DNA from: AP-15 sp963845735 | Lineage (GTDB): Bacteria > Pseudomonadota > Alphaproteobacteria > ATCC43930 > CGMCC-115725 | Assembly (NCBI GenBank): GCA_963845735.1 | Contig: CAWJTR010000011.1 | Location: 186,001 to 250,000, forward strand | Length of the DNA: 64,000 bases | Direction: 5' to 3' | Shown here: positions 16,932 through 25,848 of the stretch, piece after piece | Numbering within the stretch: the stretch's first letter is position 1 | How the letters are laid out: every line of letters begins with the position of its first letter | Translations under genes and position numbers: made by a program | Notes under the pieces: model-generated | What the model was told of the DNA's origin: nothing | What the model saw: only the letters and a program-made list of their open reading frames with translations | Databases searched by the model: none

Positions 16932-18119
16932 TTAGATCACTTCGCGGGCGCGCAGATCGGCGATCTTGGCGTCGCTGTAGCCGATCTCGTGCAATACCGC
17001 GTCGGTGTGCTCGCCGAGGCCGGGGGTCGGGCGCAGCTTTTCCGGCTCGGGCGTGCGGGTCATGTTGATCGCCTGGCCGACGGCCTTGAGCGGACCGAGC
17101 TTCGGATGATCGATCGGCCGCGCCATTTCGAGATGCTGCACCTGCGGATCGGCGAAGGTCTGGTCGATCGTGTAGAGCGGGCCGCACGGCACCCCGACTT
17201 CGTTCATCAGTTCGACCCAATAGGCGCTCGGGCGCTTTCGGGTGATCTCGGCGATCCGTTCGTTGAGCACCTTGCGGTTCTTCGAGCGCTGCGGGCCGGT
17301 GGCGTAGTCGGGATCCTGCAACAGCTGCGGCGCATCAGCCGCCTCGCAGAAGCGGCGGAACATCTGATCGCCCGAGGCGGCGATGTTGATCTGCCCGTCG
17401 GCGGTCGGGAACAGCCCGGTCGGGATGCCGGTCGGATGGTCGTTGCCGGCCTGCTTGGCGACCTCGCCGGCCATCAGCCAGCGCGAGGCCTGGAAATCGA
17501 GCATGAAGATCTGCGCCTCGAGCAATGAGGTGTGCACCCATTGCCCCTCGCCGGTCACGTCACGGTCGAGCAGCGCCATTAGGATCCCCTGCGCCAACAG
17601 AATGCCGGCGCACAGATCGTCGATCGGGATGCCGACTCGCACCGGCCCCTGCCCCGGCAATCCGGTAATCGACATCAGCCCGCCCATGCCCTGGGCGATC
17701 TGGTCGACCCCCGGCCGCTTGGCGTAAGGGCCGGTCTGGCCGAAGCCCGAGATGCTGCCATAGACGATGCGCGGGTTTACCTTCTTGACCGATTCGTAGT
17801 CGACGCCGAGCCGGTGCTTGACCGTCGAGCGGAAATTCTCGACGACGACATCGGCCTTCTCGGCCAGCTTCATGAAGATCGCGAGCCCGTCCTCGGTTTT
17901 CAGGTTGAGGGTGAGGCTGCGCTTGTTGCGATGGAGATTCTGGAAATCGAACCCTTCGCGCCGCGAGCCGGTCACGTCGCGGCCGTCATCGCCGCGCTGC
18001 TCGATCTTGATGACATTGGCGCCCCAATCGGCGAGCTGGCGGACCGCAGTCGGCCCGGCGCGGGCATGAGTGAGGTCGAGGACGGTAAAGCGGGACAGCG
18101 GCAGGGTTCCGATGCTCAC
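16932..18119 (-). CDS. CaiB/BaiF-family (class III) CoA transferase
   Basis: Moves CoA between carboxylic acids; the substrate pair is not known. The 395-residue protein matches the family in length and features: LSRFTVLDLTHARAGPTAVR at the N-terminus, GANVIKIEQRGDDGRD, FQNLHRNKRSLTLNLKT, and the catalytic aspartate in GVDQIAQGMGGLMSITG (about residue 150). The C-terminal domain shows GPLYTIDQTFADPQVQHLEM and TPGLGEHTDAVLHEIGYS. The frame is intact. The gene stands alone between unrelated genes, though an enoyl-CoA hydratase gene on the same strand 2.3 kb away hints at acyl-CoA degradation. Confidence 0.9.
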   Translation of the reverse strand: MSIGTLPLSRFTVLDLTHARAGPTAVRQLADWGANVIKIEQRGDDGRDVTGSRREGFDFQNLHRNKRSLTLNLKTEDGLAIFMKLAEKADVVVENFRSTVKHRLGVDYESVKKVNPRIVYGSISGFGQTGPYAKRPGVDQIAQGMGGLMSITGLPGQGPVRVGIPIDDLCAGILLAQGILMALLDRDVTGEGQWVHTSLLEAQIFMLDFQASRWLMAGEVAKQAGNDHPTGIPTGLFPTADGQINIAASGDQMFRRFCEAADAPQLLQDPDYATGPQRSKNRKVLNERIAEITRKRPSAYWVELMNEVGVPCGPLYTIDQTFADPQVQHLEMARPIDHPKLGPLKAVGQAINMTRTPEPEKLRPTPGLGEHTDAVLHEIGYSDAKIADLRAREVI

Positions 18120-18349
18120 GAGTGCAGGCCTTCCGATCTGAGGTCGAAGTTGCGGTCGAAATTTACGTCAGCGGCAACTTTGGTACTTTCATTGGGCGGG
18201 CGTCAAGCTTGCGGCGTGCCGCTATCAGGCTAGGGGCGATCCTGTCCACGCCACCGCGTCAAGCCAGTCAATCCCGTCGTCACAGTAAAGACTCAAGACA
18301 AAGTCCATGATCTTATAGAATAAGAACACGTTAATACATATTTCTGATA

Positions 18350-19000
18350 TCACGCCCTCCTCAGTAAATCTACATCATCATTTTTTACATTGATCACCCG
18401 ATCGCTGACCGGGGCGATCGTCATCCCGCCGGTATAGGGGACGAGCAGCCGCCTTGCCGTATCCGGAGGAGCTGTAAGCCAGCGTTGATAGTCCCCAGGT
18501 GCGATGATCACCGGCATGCGATCGTGCACCTCACTGACTAGTTTGTTCGCCTGCGTCGTGATGACCGCGAACGTCTCGACCGGTTCGCCGCTCTCCGGCG
18601 CCCACTTCTCCCATAGGCCCGCGAATGCGAACAGGGCTCCGCTCCTAAGCGCCATTTTGAAGGGGTGCTTGTTGGCGCCTTTTGTCTGCCATTCATAAAA
18701 ACCGTTGGCCGGCACGAGACACCGTTGTGTTTGGAAGGCTCTCCAGTATGCCGGCTTCTCTTCGAGTGTTTCGGCGGGCGCATTGATCATTCCGGCGCCA
18801 AGCGACAGGTCGCGCGACCAGGAGGGCACCAAGCCCCATCGGGCCATATGAATGCTCCTGCCCTTGTCGACAGCGATCACAATCGGGGAGAGCTGTTCCG
18901 GCGCGATGTTATAGCGGGGCGCGAGCTCGGGCACGGCATCGACCCGGAGCACCTTCCTGATTTCGGCCGCTGAGGCCGTGAGATAGAAACGTCCGCACAT
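18350..19000 (-). CDS. SOS response-associated peptidase (SRAP, YedK/HMCES-like)
   Basis: Covalently caps abasic sites in single-stranded DNA through its N-terminal cysteine. The protein is 216 residues and keeps Cys2 (MCGRFYL), the RYNIAP motif, ARWGLVPSW, the catalytic glutamate in NGFYEW (about residue 103) and the histidine in VHDRMPVI. The strand normally reading NAR(A/S)ET is NAPAET here (residues 73-78), so the arginine that contacts DNA is replaced by proline. One base change would explain this. Its own promoter should lie in 19001-19109. Confidence 0.9.
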   Translation of the reverse strand: MCGRFYLTASAAEIRKVLRVDAVPELAPRYNIAPEQLSPIVIAVDKGRSIHMARWGLVPSWSRDLSLGAGMINAPAETLEEKPAYWRAFQTQRCLVPANGFYEWQTKGANKHPFKMALRSGALFAFAGLWEKWAPESGEPVETFAVITTQANKLVSEVHDRMPVIIAPGDYQRWLTAPPDTARRLLVPYTGGMTIAPVSDRVINVKNDDVDLLRRA

Positions 19001-19109
19001 GGCCCATTATACCATCTCGCGCCCGCATGCGGGTTGAAACCGGATTGCGAACCGAACCATTTGATCTCTCCCCGCTCATAAGATTGTAGCGGCGCTTCAC
19101 CTCCGACGT

Positions 19110-19697
19110 CTATCGGGTGTGGTCGACGTCATCCAGAAAGCGGAGGTAATGCGCGGGCAGGCCATGGGCTCGCGCACCCTCGCGCAGCAGTCTGATGTAG
19201 CGCAGCGATGGTTTGCCGTCGATGTCCTTCCCTCGAGCGATGTAGGCGATGGCCTGGAGCGGCCGGCCGGCAGCGTCTTCGGCCTCGACCGCCACATGGC
19301 GATAACCCCGTCCGGGTACTCCTTCGGTCGAGTCCAAACGGATCAAATCGCGCCGGGTAATGCGATAGAGCACGCCCCAGACCTCGGCACCCGGATCGAC
19401 GCACAAATTCGCCGGCGCCGCCTTCCCCTTGGGCCGGCCTTCCAGGTTGAAGCGGAGCCGATACCCCTTGATCCGACCGGGCCGGCACTCGAATGACTGG
19501 ATACCCCGTCGGATCCGAAACGTGGCCTCATGCATGTTGGCGCCGTAAGCGAAATACCAGATCTGATCGCTTGCCCGACCTGACAGCCGAGCACCGTGCA
19601 GCGGATAGTAAAAGCGCGAAAGCGCCCAGGACTTGGCGATCAGCCGGCGCCGTCTGCGCCACAGCGCGATTATTGCCTGGCGCATCGCCAACATCAT
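19110..19697 (-). CDS. gamma-glutamylcyclotransferase-family protein
   Basis: GGCT-fold protein of 195 residues. The substrate-binding loop WYFAYGANM (family YGSN) occurs at about residue 48, and the catalytic glutamate is in LIRLDSTEGVPGRGYRHVAV. Further features are WGVLYRITRRDL and ALHY-type ending RAHGLPAHYLRFLDDVDHTR. An N-terminal extension of about 45 basic residues (RRRRRLIAKSWAL) precedes the domain. The start at 19697 has AAGGGAGCTCC upstream; an earlier ATG at 19724 is possible. The family includes gamma-glutamylcyclotransferases and AIG2-like proteins, so the exact substrate is open. Confidence 0.82.
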   Translation of the reverse strand: MMLAMRQAIIALWRRRRRLIAKSWALSRFYYPLHGARLSGRASDQIWYFAYGANMHEATFRIRRGIQSFECRPGRIKGYRLRFNLEGRPKGKAAPANLCVDPGAEVWGVLYRITRRDLIRLDSTEGVPGRGYRHVAVEAEDAAGRPLQAIAYIARGKDIDGKPSLRYIRLLREGARAHGLPAHYLRFLDDVDHTR

Positions 19698-19908
19698 CAA
19701 GGAGCTCCCTTGCCGGCAACGCATTACCGCCGGTATTCTATTACCCGAACCCGACCATTAATAAGATATCCGCCACCTCGAGCGACGGGCGGGACAAGAC
19801 GCGGGCAGGTTCATCCCCTTGGCAAGTACAGCCAACCCGAAGTGGACGTTGCCTTCATGCTCTGCGAGGGATTAGAGCGGCAAGACGGATTTATTCGCAA
19901 TTTTGCGG

Positions 19909-21696
19909 TCATTTCCTTTTTTTGGGAATGAAATCGGACGAACTCGGAAGGTCGGTTAATTGGGTTGCCTTGATCCAGCCGATCTGCCCCCGTTTATGCG
20001 GCGCAGTGACAATCACCCTTACCCAGCCCGGTTGGCTTGCGTCCTCGAATGCCTCTATGGTTGTGCCCTTATCGAGCTTGGCAACGGGTTTCGCTTTTGC
20101 ATCTGGACCGTCCATCAGCTCGCTGGTTGCGCTCAGCATCTTATTGCTGGAGATCGGCAAAGGAATGGATGGCTTGTCTTCTGTATTCTTTGAGGCGTTC
20201 CATGCTGCCGCAGCCTTAAAAAAACCCGAGCTGGGAGCTGCCTCCTGTGATTTTTCAAACTTGATCGGATCGGGCGAGGTCTTGCCGGCGTCCTTCCTCC
20301 AACCCCACTTCACCGATCCGTAATAAGTTCCTTTCTGTATGCCATCAATCGCAACGGCTGCTGTCTCAAAATTCTGCGATCCACTCGCGGCAGCCGGCAA
20401 AGTCGATCTCGGCGTATCGGTTGTCTCGGCCGTGTGCGCACCCTTTTTGTCTGTACGGAAGCCGAACTGAGTATGAATTTTGATCCCTTCCGCCCAGAAG
20501 TCTGGTATGGGCACGGACTTTGCTAACTCCTTGCTCTCAGCATCCACAGTTGCATTGGCCAGTGGCGTGCGGGATTTAGGAATCTCATCGATGTGCCTTC
20601 CGAAGTCGTTTACGCCCTCAACAAGCCGGTTCTTAAAGACCTCTTGCCCTTTTTCTGTTTTTACTGTGTTTGGTTGCGGAACGTCGTCCAAAGGGTCTTC
20701 ATGGGTTTCAATGGTGCTATTGAATTCTTGAGCGGTTTGCACCAGTGCGATCGACTCAGCATCTACCGATTTGTTGGGCAAAAACGAAATCACGATGTTG
20801 GCGCCATAGACATCCCCGGACCTGCCTACGTCGAACGTGGGAGCGGTGAAATCCCCTGCCCATGTCTTGACAGGTACGGCGGCAGCCGGGGCGGTAGTCG
20901 CCGGCTTGGCACTGGCCGGTCTTGCGGCTTTTTTCTTCTCCTCGCTCGGATCCCGCTGCACAAGGCTCGTCGAAGAACTCCTGATTGGCGTGATCGCGGG
21001 GCCGGCACAAGCGTGAGAGGCATCTGGGGAACCTGCACTCTTCAACTGTCCTGACGTGGCGGCAATGTTGGCTGAGATCGCGTCGGCCTCTCGCTCGTAT
21101 TGGTCTCCCGGTTCGCCCAAAACCAACTTGCTTGGGGCAGCTCCGCGTTGCTGTACAACATGCGCCAACTCGTGCGCCAGGAGCCTCTGGCCAGGGAAAC
21201 TGTGGGGCTGATATGCCCCGTAATCGAAAAAGATATCTCTCCCGGTGGTGAAGGCGTTTGCGCCGAGTGCGAAGCTCAGACGTCCAGCCTCGGGGTCGGT
21301 GTGCACACGAACAGTGCTGAAATCGGTATCGAAGATCCTCTCCAACCGATGTCGGACTTCATTCCCCAAGGGCCGTCCGCTGCCGCGTTTCTGTTCAATT
21401 TCCCGTTTAACCGGAACTGCAATTTCGTTTTGATTCGTTTTGACATTCTCCCGTATGGCCTCTTTCGGGGCATTCGGGCTACTATCGGTGGAGGGATAAA
21501 TCCGGAGGTTGCTGAGGCTCCAGGATGGAGCTGCTGCGTTGCGGGTCAGAGCCGCCGCATGATCCGGACGCTGATGTGGGTCTGACTCATGAGTTACCAG
21601 CCTGCTTCGCAATGTCGTTGAAGGTAGCAGTGCTCGATTGGGAGCTGTCCGAGAGACAGGGATCGATTTTGGCTTCGCGATCGGGGAAGCAAACAT
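19909..21696 (-). CDS. DUF4157 (eCIS-core) protein with HELAH metallopeptidase-like motif and SH3-like end
   Basis: 595-residue protein. Residues about 105-185 form a DUF4157 domain: PLGNEVRHRLERIFDTDFST, VRVHTDPEAGRLSFALGANA, FTTGRDIFFDYGAY and LLAHELAHVVQQRG (HELAH at 175-179). This domain is typical of proteins encoded near extracellular contractile injection systems. Next come a low-complexity linker (KKAARPASAKPATTAPAAA), an uncharacterised middle domain with many conserved-looking acidic residues, and at about 525-585 a bacterial SH3-like segment (AKLDKGTTIEAFEDASQPGW, GQIGWIKATQLTDLP). No sheath, tube or baseplate genes are in the window, so it is an orphan. Base composition is visibly more AT-rich than its neighbours, suggesting transfer. 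Confidence 0.75.
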   Translation of the reverse strand: MFASPIAKPKSIPVSRTAPNRALLPSTTLRSRLVTHESDPHQRPDHAAALTRNAAAPSWSLSNLRIYPSTDSSPNAPKEAIRENVKTNQNEIAVPVKREIEQKRGSGRPLGNEVRHRLERIFDTDFSTVRVHTDPEAGRLSFALGANAFTTGRDIFFDYGAYQPHSFPGQRLLAHELAHVVQQRGAAPSKLVLGEPGDQYEREADAISANIAATSGQLKSAGSPDASHACAGPAITPIRSSSTSLVQRDPSEEKKKAARPASAKPATTAPAAAVPVKTWAGDFTAPTFDVGRSGDVYGANIVISFLPNKSVDAESIALVQTAQEFNSTIETHEDPLDDVPQPNTVKTEKGQEVFKNRLVEGVNDFGRHIDEIPKSRTPLANATVDAESKELAKSVPIPDFWAEGIKIHTQFGFRTDKKGAHTAETTDTPRSTLPAAASGSQNFETAAVAIDGIQKGTYYGSVKWGWRKDAGKTSPDPIKFEKSQEAAPSSGFFKAAAAWNASKNTEDKPSIPLPISSNKMLSATSELMDGPDAKAKPVAKLDKGTTIEAFEDASQPGWVRVIVTAPHKRGQIGWIKATQLTDLPSSSDFIPKKRK

Positions 21697-21732
21697 GGCT
21701 GCGCTTTCTTTTAGGGGTTTTCTGCCGACGTC

Positions 21733-21873
21733 CTAAAGATGAGCCGGAGTGCTGAGCGGGCAACAGATTGCTCGCGCGCGGCAGGGCGGGTAGTTGGGGT
21801 TGAGCGTCAATGCGCGGTCGATCAACGCAATCATGGCGCCGCCGATATTCTCGCCACGATGAGCATATCGTGA
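21733..21873 (-). pseudogene. remnant of a TPR (adenylate cyclase-type) protein
   Basis: The frame ending at 21733 reads GGAMIALIDRALTLNPNYPP before losing resemblance. The pattern I-D-R-A-L-x-L-N-P-N is typical of the TPR tail of rhizobial adenylate-cyclase/TPR proteins. No more of such a gene is visible in either direction, so this is only a scrap. It could also be chance. Confidence 0.3.
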
Positions 21874-21937
21874 TAAATATAACCCGATCAAGCCGGCGGC
21901 GGTGCTAGGATGGTCGGCAATGCGCATCGGTGCGATT

Positions 21938-22243
21938 ATGAGTTCGGTCGAGGCGGTCCGTCGAAAGCTGCGGGCCGTGACCGCGGTGGCCGAGGATGCC
22001 GGCGCCACGGAACACGAAAAGGCCAACGCGGAGGCTCTGAAAACGCGTCTGGAGCAGCGCCTCAGAGAGGCCGGAGCCCCCGCGGGCGATTGGACGGACA
22101 ACCTTTTTCGGCTCGGCAGGCGGACGACGGTGATGAGTAAATCTGTGGCTCCCGCATCACCGAAAGGAGATTGGACGGATCACGCCCTGCGGCTCGGCAA
22201 GACACTGAGGCGGGGCTATAAGAAGTGGTCCTCGTCGGAATAA
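21938..22243 (+). CDS. small conserved protein, DUF2786-like N-terminus
   Basis: 101-residue protein of unknown function. Residues 5-40 (VRRKLRAVTAVAEDAGATEH, EKANAEALKTRLEQRLREAG) resemble the helical N-terminal part of DUF2786 proteins. The rest contains two near-repeats, GDWTDNLFRLGRR and GDWTDHALRLGKT, about 30 residues apart, and a basic end (RRGYKKW). The internal repeat and codon pattern argue for a real gene. The start at 21938 is a guess: an earlier GTG at 21902 is possible and no strong ribosome binding site is seen. Confidence 0.6.
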   Translation: MSSVEAVRRKLRAVTAVAEDAGATEHEKANAEALKTRLEQRLREAGAPAGDWTDNLFRLGRRTTVMSKSVAPASPKGDWTDHALRLGKTLRRGYKKWSSSE

Positions 22244-22280
22244 GAGGAGCTGAAACGGTCCCGCCGGATAGTTCTCCTGG

Positions 22281-23054
22281 CTATTGCTTGTAGGACGGGT
22301 CGATGCGGTCGAGCTTACGCAACAGGGCGGGCCATTCGAATTTGGCCGGATCATTGCGGCCGCCGCCGGGGCGCATCCTGGCATTGTCAAAGGCGGCGCT
22401 GACGACCTCGTCGCCGATCGGATGGAACTCGGCGCCCGATTGCTGGAAGGCGAGCTGCATCGCGCATGCCCGCTCCATGCGATAGGTCGCGAGAAAGGCC
22501 GCGGCGACGCTCGTCCCGACGATCAGCAGGCCGTGGTTGCGCAGGACCATGATGTGGCGATCGCCGAGATCGGCGAGGAAGCGCGCGCGTTCCTCCGGGC
22601 TTCGGGCCGCGCCCTCGTAGTCATGATAGGCGACATCGCCGATCACCTGCAGCGCATGCTGGTTAAGCGGCAGCAGTCCGTCTTTTTGCATCGACACAGC
22701 GCAGCCGGCGATCGAGTGGGTGTGGAGCACGCAATCAACTTCCGGCCGGGCCATATGCACGGCGCTCGGGATCGCAAAGCCGCCGCTGTTGACCTCGTGG
22801 TCCGACGGCTCGACCTTGTTGCCCGCGACATCGATCTTGACCAGCGACGACGCGGTAACCTCTTCGAACAGCAGACCATAGGGGTTGATCAGGAATTTCT
22901 CGTGCTGCCCCGGCACGCGCGCAGTGATGCGGGTGTTGATCAGGTCCGACCAGCCGAACAGATCGACGAGGCGGTAGCAAGCGGCGAGGTCGCACCGGGC
23001 CTGCCATTCCTCCGCGGACATCCGCGCAGGCATTGCCGTTACCGTTGATGCCAT
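22281..23054 (-). CDS. class II aldolase/adducin-family protein
   Basis: Zn-dependent aldolase or epimerase fold, cytoplasmic, 257 residues. Features: ARCDLAACYRLVDLFGWSDL, INTRITARVPGQHEKFLINP, the zinc ligands in VDCVLHTHSIAG (His-x-His) and the third histidine in IMVLRNHGLLIVG, which is also the family signature. The C-terminus (EWPALLRKLDRIDPSYKQ) is typical of the branch annotated as class II aldolase and adducin N-terminal domain protein in alphaproteobacteria. The substrate is unknown. It is monocistronic as far as can be seen; the next gene on this strand ends about 300 bases upstream. Confidence 0.9.
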   Translation of the reverse strand: MASTVTAMPARMSAEEWQARCDLAACYRLVDLFGWSDLINTRITARVPGQHEKFLINPYGLLFEEVTASSLVKIDVAGNKVEPSDHEVNSGGFAIPSAVHMARPEVDCVLHTHSIAGCAVSMQKDGLLPLNQHALQVIGDVAYHDYEGAARSPEERARFLADLGDRHIMVLRNHGLLIVGTSVAAAFLATYRMERACAMQLAFQQSGAEFHPIGDEVVSAAFDNARMRPGGGRNDPAKFEWPALLRKLDRIDPSYKQ

Positions 23055-23353
23055 GGCTTCCTCCGGTGTGAGCGGCTACGCCGGAAATCAGCGCACACGC
23101 CTCAATCCACTGTCAAGCAGGCCAATCCTCCGAGAAGCGAGCGTTCGCCCAAAATCGAAAGCGGCCTAAAAGCGTGTTCGCAGTTCTGGTCCTAGACGAA
23201 AAGCTGCCCGGTAAGACACTATCCGGTAAGACACTATAATGCTCGCAGCGGTTGGACCGTGCTGCTCAATGTCATCGCCCGTGACGTCACCGCGACCCGA
23301 TGGTGAAGAGGATCGCGGGGCGTTTGCTGGCCGAGACAGAATAGGTGCTCGGG
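23055..23353. other. intergenic stretch with a tandem duplication
   Basis: No gene seen. The only structure is a perfect 15-base tandem repeat, CCGGTAAGACACTAT, at 23208-23222 and 23223-23237, followed by AATG. The sequence to its right (CTCGCAGCGGTTGGACC onward) may be a worn transposase-like remnant, but I could not support that. Confidence 0.5.
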
Positions 23354-23821
23354 CTACCAGGTGAGGATGAAGCCGATGTCGCCGGGCATTCCGCCCGGAT
23401 ACTCCAGTACCTGAGCCTTGAGATGGAAGCCAAGCGGCCTCAGATGCTCGTGCCAGAATTCGTAAGCAAGCTTAGGACGGCCCTCCAGAGTCTTTTCCCA
23501 CTCAGGCTCCGAGTTGTTTATCCGCCGGCCGCGGTCGGTGCAGAGGCTATTTGGAAAGCGATAGATTTGAACTTCGCTCTGCCCGCGCTCGGCGGCGCGG
23601 TCTACCAATTGGTTGACGAGCTGCATCAGCTGCTCTGGCGTCCGCTCTGGTGGTTTGCGAAACTCCTCCATCACCGCCTTCTGCTTTTCTTCTTGCTCCT
23701 TTAGGTGGCCCATTTCTTCGGCCGCTTTGGCCGCCTCGCGCTCGGCCATCCGGCGCCTCAGATCGGTGGCCGAAAAACTGCTTCCCCCGGTTGGCCGGGG
23801 CGCGCTGCGATTCTCGGACAT
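23354..23821 (-). CDS. conserved hypothetical protein
   Basis: Not recognised as a named family; 155 residues. The N-terminal third is charged and helical (DLRRRMAEREAAKAAEEMGH) and contains the spaced motif KPPERTPEQLMQLVNQLVDR. The C-terminal part is ordered (EVQIYRFPNSLCTDRGRRIN, YEFWHEHLRPLGFHLKAQVL), ending in GGMPGDIGFILTW. The start at 23821 follows GGAGGAG; a second ATG at 23833 overlaps that site. It lies 22 bases behind ackA and probably ends the DUF3141-pta-fabI-ackA operon. No signal peptide, so presumably cytoplasmic. Confidence 0.7.
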   Translation of the reverse strand: MSENRSAPRPTGGSSFSATDLRRRMAEREAAKAAEEMGHLKEQEEKQKAVMEEFRKPPERTPEQLMQLVNQLVDRAAERGQSEVQIYRFPNSLCTDRGRRINNSEPEWEKTLEGRPKLAYEFWHEHLRPLGFHLKAQVLEYPGGMPGDIGFILTW

Positions 23822-23843
23822 GAACTCCTCCATCGTGCCGTCG

Positions 23844-25029
23844 TCAGCTTCCTACCAGCGCGCGGGCATGGCGGGCAATCATCAGGTTCTCGTCAGTCCT
23901 TATCACATAGGCGCCGACCCGGCTGTTGGGCGCACTGATGCGCTTGCCGTGCTCCTTGTTGGCCGCTTCGTCCAGCTCGAGCCCCAGCCAAGCGCAGGCG
24001 CGGCAGATAGCGCTCCTCACCGGCGCCGCATTCTCCCCCACCCCGGCCGTGAAGACGACCCCATCAAGGCCGCCGAGCGCCGCGGCAAGCGACGCAATAT
24101 GGCGGGCAACGCGATTACAAAACACCTCGACGGCAAAGCTGGCACGCGGATTATCACTGGCCAAGAGCTCGCGGAAATCCGACGAGATGCCGGAGAGGCC
24201 CAGCATGCCCGAGCGTTTGTAGAGGAGGTCGACCAACTCGTCCGGCGACATCCCCTTCTGCTGTATGAGGTACAGCACGACGCCGGCATCGAGCTCGCCG
24301 CAGCGCGTCCCCATCGGCAACCCGTCGAGCGCAGTGAACCCCATCGTCGTCGCGATCGACACCCGGTCTCGCATTGCGCAAGCCGAGCAGCCATTGCCGA
24401 GATGGGCTACGACGACGCGGCCATTCGCGATTTCCGGCGCTAGCTCCGGCAATACCGAGGCAATGTATTCGTAGGAGAGTCCGTGAAAGCCGTAGCGTCG
24501 TATGCCTTGCTCATAAAATGAGTAGGGCAAAGCAAAGACCTGATCGACCTCCGGCGCAGTTCGGTGGAAAGCCGTGTCGAAGCAAGCCACCTGCGGCAAT
24601 TCCGGATTGAGGCTCATTGCCATTTTTATGGGCACGATATTGTACGGCTCGTGCAATGGCGCCAGCGGAACCAAAGCCTCAAGCTCGGCCAGCAATTCCG
24701 GGGTGACGCGCGCGGGCCGGGAATAGCGGGGACCGCCATGGACCACGCGGTGGCCAAGCGCTCCGAGCCGCCGTTCCCCGAGTCTGTCTTTCGCCCAAGG
24801 CAATATGGCCGGTAAGACCTCGCTCGGCACAGTCGGCGGCCTTGCACCCAGATCCGGCGGTATCGATCTTTTCGCCGTCAGGCCCGATTGCGCTCGCCGA
24901 GGGACGTGCACCGATGCCGTCGACCTGCCCGGTCAGAAGCCGCCGCTCGCCCTCGTAGAAGCTGAATTTAAGGGACGACGAACCGGCGTTGATCACACCG
25001 ACGAGCGGCTCAGCAGATGCTGCGTTCAT
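23844..25029 (-). pseudogene. ackA: acetate kinase, with one frameshift
   Basis: Makes ATP from acetyl-phosphate, or the reverse. The start (MNAASAEPLVGVINAGSSSL, KFSFYEGERRLLTG) carries the family signature VxNxGSSSLK and runs to about residue 55 before one extra base near 24865 (GGG for GG) shifts the frame. The rest reads on from PPTVPSEVLPAILPWAKDRL with LGHRVVHGGPRYS, ACFDTAFHRT, RRYGFHGLSYEYI, VVAHLGNGCS, MGTRCGELDAGVVLYLIQQK, VFTAGVGENA and IRTDENLMIARHA. All catalytic regions are present, so the enzyme would be whole if the extra base is a sequencing error. It sits 15 bases behind fabI and pairs with xfp at 44 kb. Confidence 0.88.
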
Positions 25030-25044
25030 ATGCGGGTGAGTCCC

Positions 25045-25848
25045 TCAGCCGAGGATATGGTAGCCGCCGTCGATATAGATCGTGTCGCCCGTCATCGCTC
25101 CGGCATATTGGCTCGCCAGAAAAACGCAAGCCGCGCCCACCTCCTCGATCGTCACCAGGCGCCGCGCCGGCGCGCGCTCCTTGACCCGCTCCATCAGCGC
25201 GTCGAAATCAGGAATGCCGGACGCGGCGCGAGTAGCCAAGGGCCCTGGGCTGATGGCATGCACGCGAATGCCCTTGGGCCCGAGCTCGACGGCCAGATAG
25301 CGCACCGCGGATTCGAGCGCCGCCTTGACCGGACCCATGATCCCGTAATTCTCGATGACCTCGTTGGCGCCGTGATAGCTCATCGCGAAGACCGCTCCGC
25401 CCCCGGTCATCAGCTTTTCCGCGCGGCACGTCAGGTCGAGCAATGACCAGCACGAGACATCCATCGCGGTCAGGAAACCATCACGGGGACAATCGGTAAC
25501 CCGCCCCTCCAGCGCCTGCCGCGGAGCAAACGCGATCGAGTGGACGAGAATGTCGAGCCGTCCCCACTTTGTGGCGATCGCCTCGAATAATGCATCGACC
25601 TGCGCCGGCTCACGAACCTCCAACGGCAGCAGGAGAGACGCCTCAACCGCCGATGCCAACGGCTCGACATAAGGCCGCGCCTTGTCGTTGAGATAGGTCA
25701 TCGCGATTTCGGCGCCGGACCGGTGCATCGCCTCGGCGCATCCCCAGGCGATCGAGCGATCATTGGCGACGCCGACGATCAGTGCCTTTTTGCCCTTCAG
25801 GATCGAGGAGCGGGTAAGTTCGGGAGGCACGCTATTCGTCTCCGTCAT
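25045..25848 (-). CDS. fabI: enoyl-[acyl-carrier-protein] reductase FabI-like
   Basis: NADH-dependent enoyl-ACP reductase of the short-chain dehydrogenase fold, 267 residues. Seen: LKGKKALIVGVANDRSIAWG (cofactor loop with the FabI-type V-A-N-D-R-S-I-A-W-G), ILVHSIAFAP, the catalytic Tyr-x6-Lys in NYGIMGPVKAALE, IRVHAISPGPLATRAASGI and GAMTGDTIYIDGGYHILG. It differs from housekeeping FabI in details such as SYHGANEVIENYG. In several alphaproteobacteria such a second FabI sits in the acetate kinase/phosphotransacetylase cluster, as here. The start overlaps the stop of the pta/ptb gene by four bases, showing tight coupling. Confidence 0.88.
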   Translation of the reverse strand: MTETNSVPPELTRSSILKGKKALIVGVANDRSIAWGCAEAMHRSGAEIAMTYLNDKARPYVEPLASAVEASLLLPLEVREPAQVDALFEAIATKWGRLDILVHSIAFAPRQALEGRVTDCPRDGFLTAMDVSCWSLLDLTCRAEKLMTGGGAVFAMSYHGANEVIENYGIMGPVKAALESAVRYLAVELGPKGIRVHAISPGPLATRAASGIPDFDALMERVKERAPARRLVTIEEVGAACVFLASQYAGAMTGDTIYIDGGYHILG

